A stretch of 64,000 nt of DNA. It comes from Acanthaster planci (lineage: Eukaryota; Echinodermata; Asteroidea; Valvatida; Acanthasteridae). Every line of letters starts with the position of its first letter. The first letter of the stretch is position 1. The stretch covers positions 716,685 to 780,684 of the forward strand of contig NW_019091406.1 of assembly GCF_001949145.1 (NCBI RefSeq). Reading direction: 5' to 3'. Below, one piece after another: positions 56,401 through 64,000 of this stretch. Below the pieces are notes generated by a model, which had not been told where the DNA came from, did no database searches, and saw nothing but the letters and a program-made list of their open reading frames with translations. The position numbers were made by a program, and so were the translations under genes.

Positions 56401-59171
56401 AAAGCAGCATGACTTAAAAACGCAACAAAGGGTATATGGTACCCCCCCCAAATGCACCAAGGGGATTTCAACATTATCTTGCAGTCGGGTCAACCTCAGT
56501 GGACAGTCATGTGACACAATTTCAGTCGCATCTCCACATTTGAATTAAAAACCACACAATACACAATTCTGTTACGTTTAAAAGCACTAGTCTAACTATT
56601 TAACTTCACAAACAATTGTGACATACATACATTTTCGTTACAAAAAAATTGAATTGATTGTCATAAATATACCCAGATAATTATTTACATGTTTCTATGG
56701 CAACGTATACATGGTGACCCTAACTGTGCATACATGTACACATGCTTTCTACACGCATTACATAACATGCACTTGTAAAAACAGTTTGAAGGTTTTTAGT
56801 TTTAAAAAGTAACATTTTTTAGGAAAAAGTAGCGTTATTTAGGTAAAAGTACGATAAACGAAAAGCAGCAAAAGAAAAGAAGTCTACCCTCAAGAATTCT
56901 GGCCATGTCCACATTTCAAACACTGTAAAAGGGTGGTAGGTTCGAGACAAACTATGGACAAGCAGTGATCAGAGTAAAAGATTAAAGAATTCCAACTTTG
57001 GAGTTACAGATTTAAAAATCTTTTGGTCATATTTACAAGTGAAATTTGCTCTGCTTTAGCAACCAGATTGGAAACAAAAATAAACGAGTTGGAGGAAAAA
57101 TCTCAAATACCCACTGAGGTATTTGAGGTTAAACTTTTTTTTGAAATCCTGAAAAGAAAAAAAAAATAGACAATGAAGAAGGGGGAGAACTTCAAAATGA
57201 AAAACTGTCTGCATTACAAGCTCAAACCATGAAACATAAAACTGACTTCCCTTCCAACTACAGGAATACGTGACAGGCTCCAGGAAATTGTTTCATAAAT
57301 GGGATTCTTTTGGTTAGTGTCGGGCTCGTTTTCTGTGCGGGGGTTAATCATCTCTCTGTATTTTTTCCCTCGAAATTCAGCACTGTTAGACCTCTACAAA
57401 GACTGCGGTAAGAAACAACTTCTAGTCAACAAGTCTGACAGTGGATGCTGAAATTTCTCAAGCAATCATTACTACCTAGTGGGCTCACAACAAGCCATGT
57501 ACATGACTTACCCTGGCATCTCAAATGACTTTAAAATGACATTAGGGAGGCAATAAATACATGGTGCTTAAAAAATACACGTCCATAACAAATATAAAGT
57601 CCTTTTTTTTCGTAAAATGGATACTTTCCATTAAAAAGTCACAATGTTTAAGAGTCATTTGCTTTCAGCAAAAACATATCATTAAATATTCGCAAGGAAA
57701 GTTCTAGGGACGTCCAGAATAAATATTGAAACAAATAAATATTACGAAAGGCGCAACGTAAATATCTACACGTGATAAAAGTTCCATCGAACTGGAATAT
57801 AATTCTGAAGGGCATCTTAGAAAAATAGCGCAAATACATGATGGTTAATAATACTGTTTCAAAATATCACCCTTTAGGGAGACACAATAAATACAACACC
57901 GGGTGCTTTGTTGGGTGGTAACTGGGGTGACAGACAGACTTTTCCGTAGATACATAAATTTTTAAGACAAGAGTGACTTCTCTTTTGTTTTCTTGTTAAG
58001 CTTTTCTGAAAATAAATATATACACGGGAAACGGTGAGTGAAACGCTGCAGCAAGACATTCAAACATTTGGTGCGTGAATTCCTTGAGTTTTGTGGCTAG
58101 TCAGAGTGGCCTTCGCTCGGTCTCGTCAACATCCATTCGAGTTATTCTTCGAGTTGTGAAAAAGTCAAAAGGCAAAGTTTGGCAACTGTAATTTTACGGG
58201 GTTTTTTTTGCACTATGGATTGGCAAATTTCTTTTATTTCAAACTTAACCACCCCCCCTAGATAAAACTTGCTGCTTTGAAGGCATAAAACCTGGCATCT
58301 CACTCTCAACAAGACCTCCTTCAAAATCCGGCAGGAAAAGCCAGGCTGTTTGGAAACTGCCCCTGAAAACAAGTGGTTCGTGAATGACAAAAAGGTTTTG
58401 GGGGGGGGTTTGAAATTGAGAGGCAAGTGTCCCACTGTCAGTGGACCTCTTGTAATCTCAATGGCAGCATGATGGTAGGGAACCATCTGGTTGGGTACCA
58501 GCGCAAATAGCGAACCTAAGCTGCTTGCTTTTAATATCTGCGCACAATGTCACGGCTCTGCTTTATCGGAGAAGCACGGGAGCAGTATTTCTTCAGTTGT
58601 GCAATTAACATTTCGTGGAATTTCTGGCAAGACAATTTTTCCGTTTCTGGGACCTTGTGCCGCAGAGGTACAAGTACGTATGCTTGTAGCGCCAGAAAAC
58701 AGATTCATAATCAGAAAAATGATCGGAGGGCACTCCATTGGATTCTCTGCAATGTTCCCCAAATTACTCTCCCCTAGAAGTTTGAAAGAATTTCCTCAAT
58801 TTTTCAGGAAAGGTGGCAAATTCAAGGACTTCCGAAAATTTTTTCCCACTTGCCCTTTTCCAGAACTTTTCCCATCATTTCAATCCAAAGTTTTGCCGCA
58901 TTCTGAGGGTTTTTCCCCTCGACAATATCCCACTTTCCCCAGACCTCATCAAGGCTTTTCAGGACATGAACTAAATTAGTTCTGGGACCTTTTGGGATTT
59001 TTCTGGGGACGTTTCCAAACTCTGCAATAATCTAGGAAAGTTGATTCTCATGGCGAAAACTCTATGTTTTATAAGCATTGCAAGAAATTTGGCATGGGTG
59101 TTTGTTCACTGTAATACAAATCCCTTCTGGTCTATTGGTGGCCGGACACGAGGTTGTTTGTCTGTTTCCCC
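53420..59171. other. Convergent 3' flanks of the HYR and POU genes
   Basis: No coding exon recognised on either strand. The part to the right should be the 3' UTR of the POU gene, perhaps long. Repetitive cctttttccaggaatttttccc-like wording at about 58795-58960 makes long open stretches without protein character. Confidence 0.4.
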
Positions 59172-59460
59172 CTAGGCATATGTCTCTTCCGTCTTGATGA
59201 CAACGGTCTCACTGGGATCCGTCTCCTGCGGGCTCCCTGCATCGTTGACCGCCTTCAGTTTCTTGATGGTGTTCTTGAGGGCCTGCCGCTTGTTGCAGAA
59301 CCAGACCCGTATCACCTCCCGCTCATAGTTGATCTCGTTGGCCATGGCCGTCATCTCTGCCCCCGAGGGGTGGGTGTTCTTCTCAAACTGCAGCGTCAGG
59401 TACTCCAGGGCCTGCGGGGTGAAGGAGGTTCGGCGCTTGCGCTTCTTGGTGGGCTCACTG
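59172..59460 (-). CDS. POU6F: POU6 last coding exon: homeodomain and C-terminus
   Basis: Acceptor tcttcctgtccccag before 59460. Encodes SEPTKKRKRRTSFTPQALEY, the homeodomain with WFCNKRQ, then a 27-residue acidic tail ending VVIKTEETYA. The tail contains an IKTE sequence that fits the sumoylation consensus. Confidence 0.95.
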
Positions 59461-61181
59461 CTGGGGACAGGAAGAAAAACACGGACGCCAAACTAATCAG
59501 CACCAGGCCATCAGACTCGGAGACTCCTTCATTGTGCATGTGTGTTTGAGTACCAAGGGCCGTGGCCTCGGAATTACACTCAACCCTGTGGGAAGCGGCA
59601 CCAGCCACTCTGACAGACTCGTGTGCAATTTCAAGATGCAGCCAAGTAATTTGGACACGGTCATGTCTTGTATAACAACCACTTCATGAAACGCGCTTGG
59701 ATGCCCCTAAACTATCTCAATGGGCATTACATCGAAAAGGACAAAGCTGATAGGTCAGACAGCAATGTCAGATGAAAATGTAGTGAGTGGTTCTCTGCAA
59801 GTCTTTAGCAGTTCTCTGTGTTATTTGACACCTTAATACTTAGTCCTTGGAAGAGTTTTTATATAATAGGAACAAACAGAAACTAAACACCTTGTTCCAT
59901 CCACTTCAAAGGAAAGTGCCCCCTGAGGTTCATGCACTTAGTCAATATCAGACCCATAACTTTCTTGGGTGACCGCATCCCACAGGTGGAGTGTTAATTA
60001 AGGTCATTTTTTTCAATAGTATTGTTTGCACTGGAAAAAGCAGACCAGAGGGCTTTGTTTGGATGTTTTGCTCAAATTCATACTGTGGCAAATGTTGGCA
60101 TAATGTGAGCAAAAAAGGTTGAGAATTCCTACTGATTTACAATGAGACAGACTCGTTTGAAGATATAAAGCTAAAAATAGACTCAGGGGATTTGCAACTC
60201 ATTCTTCTGTACTGGGCCACATTTCTGAAGGAGAACGAGAGGAAAGCTGTGTCCAACCTGCCAATGTAGTCGGAGAGCTGGCTCAGGCCATTTTTGTGCC
60301 TCTCCTCGGCTTCCTGCATCCACCTCTCCAGGACCGGCTTGATCTTCTGGGCACTCTTGGGGGTGATGTCCAATTTCTCAAACCTGGGTGACAAGACAGA
60401 GGCAAATTACATTTTACTGCCTTTTCTCTTGTCACAATACATGACAAATTATTTGCAGTCAAAAAACGTGATGTGAAGTATTCGATGTCAACAAAGAAGT
60501 ACTTGTGAAGTACTCCAAGGCAACAAAGTACTTGTGACATACTTGATTTAAACACTGGACTTCAGCAGCAAAGCACCTGTGAAGTACTGAATACCTTGTA
60601 AAGCACTCCACTCTAAGAGAACATGTACAGTACTTGTGAAGTAATCAAATGTAACACTGAAGCACTTGGGATGTACCCAACAGTAACACTGAAGTATTTG
60701 TGAAGTAGTCAATTTCAACAGTGAAGTTCTTGTGAAGCACTCCAGGACAGCAAAGTACTTGTAAAGTACTCAACTTCATCAATGAAGAACTGGTGAAGTG
60801 CTCAACTTCAACAGCAAGGTACTTGTGAAGTACTCGACTGCAACACTGAAGTATTGGCAAAAGTACTTGACGTCCACAATGAAGGACTTGAAAAATGGTC
60901 AACTACAACAATGAAGTTCTCATGAAGTACTTGATTTAACAGTGAAGTACTTAAAATTCAACAATGAGGTACTTGCGAAATGCTGGAATTCAAAACCGTC
61001 TCTCACCTGCAGATGGCAGACTGGCTGTAGGCCGGCCCCTCTGTGGCACTCAATGCCTGGCCAACCTGCGTCTGCGTCAACCCCAGCGAGAGCCGTCTGA
61101 TCTTGAAGGCCTTGGCAAACTCCTTGATCTCCTCCAGGTTGATACCGTCCACCTCGGTGGTATTGCCCAGACTGCTAACTG
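59172..61181 (-). CDS. POU6F: POU class 6 homeobox transcription factor, C-terminal part (last three exons)
   Basis: Exons 61181-61007, 60383-60258 and 59460-59172 join in frame (split codons give R and S) to 195 residues ending at TAG/TAA complement position 59172. The POU-specific domain reads GINLEEIKEFAKAFKIRRLS then LGLTQTQVGQALSATEGPAY with SQSAICRFEKLDITPKSAQK; the long ATEGPAYSQSAICRFEKLDITPKSAQK version is specific to class 6. A short linker leads to KKRKRRTSFTPQALEYL and the homeodomain recognition helix REVIRVWFCNKRQALKNT. Class 6 POU proteins are nuclear, sequence-specific DNA-binding factors with roles mainly in nervous-system and eye development. The usual long Gln-rich N-terminus is not in the window. 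Family certain, orthology to vertebrate POU6F1 or POU6F2 not resolvable by eye. Confidence 0.95.
60258..60383 (-). CDS. POU6F: POU6 exon: end of the POU-specific domain and linker
   Basis: Covers FEKLDITPKSAQKIKPVLER and MQEAEERHKNGLSQLSDYIG. Acceptor cttgtcacccag before 60383; donor GTTGGA (60257-60252) after a phase-2 end. Confidence 0.92.
60465..60985. repeat. Minisatellite of ~32-bp units in a POU6 intron
   Basis: About fifteen diverged units of the form gtgaagtacttgtgaagtac plus tcaacttcaaca fill most of the intron between the two POU-specific exons. Units contain the short palindrome agtact in two positions. Confidence 0.85.
61007..61181 (-). CDS. POU6F: POU6 exon: first part of the POU-specific domain
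   Basis: Covers SSLGNTTEVDGINLEEIKEF to SQSAIC and ends with AG of a split arginine codon at donor GTGAGA (61006-61001). The acceptor is either the AG at 61183-61182 (exon starts 61181) or the AG three bases later (starts 61178); this NAGNAG pair could add or drop one residue. Confidence 0.9.
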
Positions 61182-61344
61182 CTGGGGGAACCGAATGGAA
61201 GGGAGCACGGGGACGGGAAGTTAGAGGGACAAAACGTAAGTACGGTTGCAAATTTGTTAGAGCAGAATGAGCATCAGTGCTGAAGAGCATTTTCCCATAA
61301 ATGTTAATTTTAATAATGAGTTTGCTAAGTTGGTCCAGGGTAAG

Positions 61345-61412
61345 TTTGTTGATCTAGTGGTAAGACCACTGTACTGATAAAACAGAAGGCTATGGGTTCC
61401 AGCCCCTAACTA
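61345..61412 (+). repeat. tRNA-like (SINE-related) fragment
   Basis: The A box GATCTAGTGGTAAGACC and B box GGGTTCCAGCCCC are at tRNA spacing. Pairing of an acceptor stem is not evident. Probably a tRNA-derived SINE head. Confidence 0.5.
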
Positions 61413-61841
61413 AGTAACTCTGAAACTTTTTTAAAACAAGAAGTGTCCAAAAGCATTAAGCAGACAGTGCTAAATCAAGCCTGTCAGTGAAGGGTGAAGC
61501 AAAATACTTCAAGATTTCAGTGTCAATGTAGGTTCTCTTGAACAGGTGTCCAGCAGGATGCCGAAATTTGCTGATGCTGCCCAGCAGAAATTATTGCTTC
61601 GAAAATGTAGGAATTAAAAATATCAGCCGGGAACCAATCACTGGCAGTGTGCAGTCTAATGCAATTTGACTGGTAACCTCTTTCTGCTTAGCAGAGTTGT
61701 TGGTGTGCTTAGCATTAAAGTGCCTGCACTACTATTGGACAATGGTAAGCACTGAGAATTTAACCTGGATGCCAAATTTCAGCCTCTCAGGTATACATGC
61801 GTCCTGTTACCCCAAAATAGACCGACTGCGCCTGCTAAGTC

Positions 61842-62070
61842 GTGTGACCTATATTGAGTACCAAACATCAGCAAATCCAGTGTTCTCCCATAGCAAAGTG
61901 TGTCATAAATGTTATTTACCAAAAACAAAGCCGACCGTCGGTACAGCGCTGAGACTGCCGACGCACTAAGTACTGTACTGACAACTGGCTTTTTGTATGG
62001 AAACAAGACGTATGAGCACACGTTGTTGTCGGAGAATATCATGTTTGATACCCACTACAGGTCATGTGAC
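61842..62070. mobile_element. Imperfect inverted-repeat element
   Basis: The left arm gtgtgacctatattgagtac with caaacat is mirrored at the right by atgtttgatacccactacag and gtcatgtgac. The arms are about 30 bp and diverged. No coding capacity. Confidence 0.5.
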
Positions 62071-62109
62071 ATACCGGAAGTGGGCACAATCGTTCTATGA
62101 GCACAGCTA

Positions 62110-62364
62110 TATAGACCTTTTTCACCCACAAGACTGGATTTCGCTAAACGTAAACAATACCACCACGTGTGGACCGCCTTGGCCATGGTGATCGCCTATA
62201 TTCCTACGGGCATCTTCCACCACGTACAAGCGCACGTGTGAACGCTGCACGCTTGACTAGTTTATCTTGAATACATAGATTACCATCGCAACACTACGCA
62301 TTCATTCCCGTCACAACACACTGCGGTCCGGCACGGTTGTGACATCACAGGAAAAAGGTCTATA
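62110..62364. mobile_element. Inverted-repeat element with TATAGACCTTTTTC ends
   Basis: Starts TATAGACCTTTTTC and ends GAAAAAGGTCTATA, a perfect 14-bp inverted pair around a unique core of about 227 bp. The TA at each edge could be the target site of a TA-specific transposon. Confidence 0.65.
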
Positions 62365-64000
62365 GGCCTACCCACAAAGTGGTACGGTATCCAGGCAACC
62401 ACCAGAGTGGGATTATTGGAAGGGCCTAGGAGTTTACTCAAGAGGACATTGCTCGGTTTCAATAAAGCTTCAAGAAACTGAGGTGAAATCAGGCAAATAT
62501 ATTTATGGAGGAGGCCGATGCGCTCCTGGCATTATCTAGTGCTTGTAACTTTGATTCAAATTAGGTTCATTTGTTAATCATCTATGTTAATTGAGCTGCT
62601 CTGGACCAGATCAAAATGTTAACTTGGCTGCCAATTTTCTCTGAAGTTGCATGTTATGTGAGTTATCATAAAATTATCATAAAATTATTATAAAATTAAT
62701 AGTTTCTTACAAATGGTGTAGTAAATTGTAGAGTGGGTTAAAGGGATTATCTAGAATGGGACTGTACAAATCTGTGATGTGGGTTGGAGTACCAATGCAT
62801 TTTAGAAAAACTGGGTACCAATCTCATGGAACTATCACCATGGACATTTTCAAGAGTAAACAGACTACCAGTCAAAATGCTATGCAATGTGTATTGCAAG
62901 CAACGGGTTCCCAGCCACTTTTTTTTTTACTGGGCGCATAAATCTAAGTGATAATTTTTCTGCTTTTAAAGAAGTTCCTTGCAATTGGACCCAGGCATTA
63001 TTAGCATTATATAAAGAGATGAAAGTTGTTACATGAGTTAATGTGAGTTAGCTGCGGGCCAAACCTTCCATGCGCTTTGGTTTTGGATGACTGCAGCATG
63101 CTTACGGCAGTGTCATGCTCAGTGCAATGCCATCTGACGGCCCATGGGTAACGGTACAAACACACTATAATCAATTTTCCAGATGTCCAGTAACACCTGC
63201 CATACTTCCCCCAACACAGACCAGAGATCAAGAGAAAACTAGCACACAAAGTCTCCTGACCTCCCCGCTGTTGGCTGCTTATTTTCCAATCAAAACATGG
63301 TCTGGGGGTTAGGAGGCCACATCAGATCCCTTAGCACCAGAATCTGATGAACTGGTTCCCGTCACAGGGTTCCCACAGAAATCTGAACACCATATTTCAT
63401 GACTTTTTGAAGGCCTTTCCGGGACGTTACCGTGGAAACCCTGCCTCGTCGGTCCATTCACGTCCTCGAATGGGCTGCTCTTTCTTGCGTGTTCACCAGG
63501 TGCTCATGCACAGTACCAGACAAACCGGGTTTTCACCCATGGGTAAATCCTTGCGTCCCGCACCTAGTGGAGACCAACGACAGCAGCTCACACGAGAAGG
63601 TGCATGGACCGGTGAGGTGTTTCACTCTGGATCATGAATATGCATGAGGTATGGTAATTAAGGTTGCCACAACGGCACTAGGGCGGCGGCAGGACTGGAG
63701 ATTCTGCACCAGTTTTTCTCTGACCACAAAACCGCAATGAGGTTAAGGGGTGAGCTGCTCTCTGTATACCCTGTCGTCACCAAACCAAAACTGCCCCTTT
63801 TTAGTAGCCATAATTAGGCTTGCTTGACAGTATATAAGGGCGGATCCATCAGGTGTCCCCATGCACCTCTCTACGCGTACATATGTATGAGCTCTATGCT
63901 TAAGTGCACCCTCACCTGCGACGAGGACTACGATGAAATAGCAATGCCATTGCCACACAAGCACGACCTCACGAGTCTGTGCATTTTAAGACTGAGATTC

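Larger units (their letters stand above)
61182..64000. other. Upstream intron or flank of the POU6 gene
   Basis: No further POU6 exon is recognised on the minus strand. The region holds a tRNA-like piece (61345-61412) and two inverted-repeat elements (61842-62070 and 62110-62364). Confidence 0.45.

Noticed and set aside
58491-58979. 162-codon open frame on the plus strand, the second longest in the window
   Set aside because: It does not begin with ATG, its second half is low-complexity F/P/K-rich text from cctttttcc-type repeats, and it lies in the probable 3' flank of the POU gene with no family likeness.
60645-60902. 85-codon open frame in the POU6 intron
   Set aside because: It is translated minisatellite; the periodic peptide comes from the ~32-bp units.
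1-64000. CRISPR array, rRNA, operon or prokaryotic mobile island
   Set aside because: The window is spliced animal DNA; no regularly spaced identical repeats with unique spacers and no rRNA-like sequence were seen.

Overview
This is a window of animal nuclear DNA, with spliced genes, GT-AG introns, many short inverted-repeat elements and no bacterial-style gene packing. The gene content points to an invertebrate deuterostome, most likely an echinoderm. That is an inference from the very long HYR (hyalin-repeat) gene and the general texture of the sequence, not from a species marker. Three genes can be supported.

(1) Minus strand, 471-2600: three coding exons of a cytochrome b561-family membrane protein. 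All four haem-ligand histidines are present; the last coding exon(s) lie beyond the left edge. (2) Plus strand, 29810-50815: a complete 23-exon gene for a predicted 1770-residue type II membrane glycoprotein. It has a short cytoplasmic tail, one transmembrane segment, 19 HYR modules (one per exon, all introns phase 1) and a C-terminal farnesoic-acid-O-methyltransferase-like (Methyltransf_FA) domain. Exon lengths sum to 5313 nt, which is divisible by 3. (3) Minus strand, 59172-61181: the last three exons of a POU class 6 homeobox transcription factor, whose 5' end lies beyond the right edge.

The HYR gene has a clear internal history. Two module classes (A and B, with a variant B') alternate, and a three-exon block B-A-B' of about 2.57 kb has been tandemly copied at least three times (36.1-43.8 kb), introns included. 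A weak relic at about 35.7 kb sits exactly where a fourth B' would be expected. One intron in the gene uses a GC donor.

Between the cytochrome gene and the HYR gene lie about 26 kb with no recognisable gene. This stretch and the introns hold many miniature inverted-repeat elements: at least six hAT-like copies with 8-bp target duplications or near matches, two families each present twice, several singletons, and a few tRNA-derived SINE-like pieces. The HYR and POU genes converge on an 8.3 kb stretch that must contain both 3' UTRs and that carries a nested palindromic element of about 526 bp. The three genes have no evident shared pathway; they are simply neighbours.
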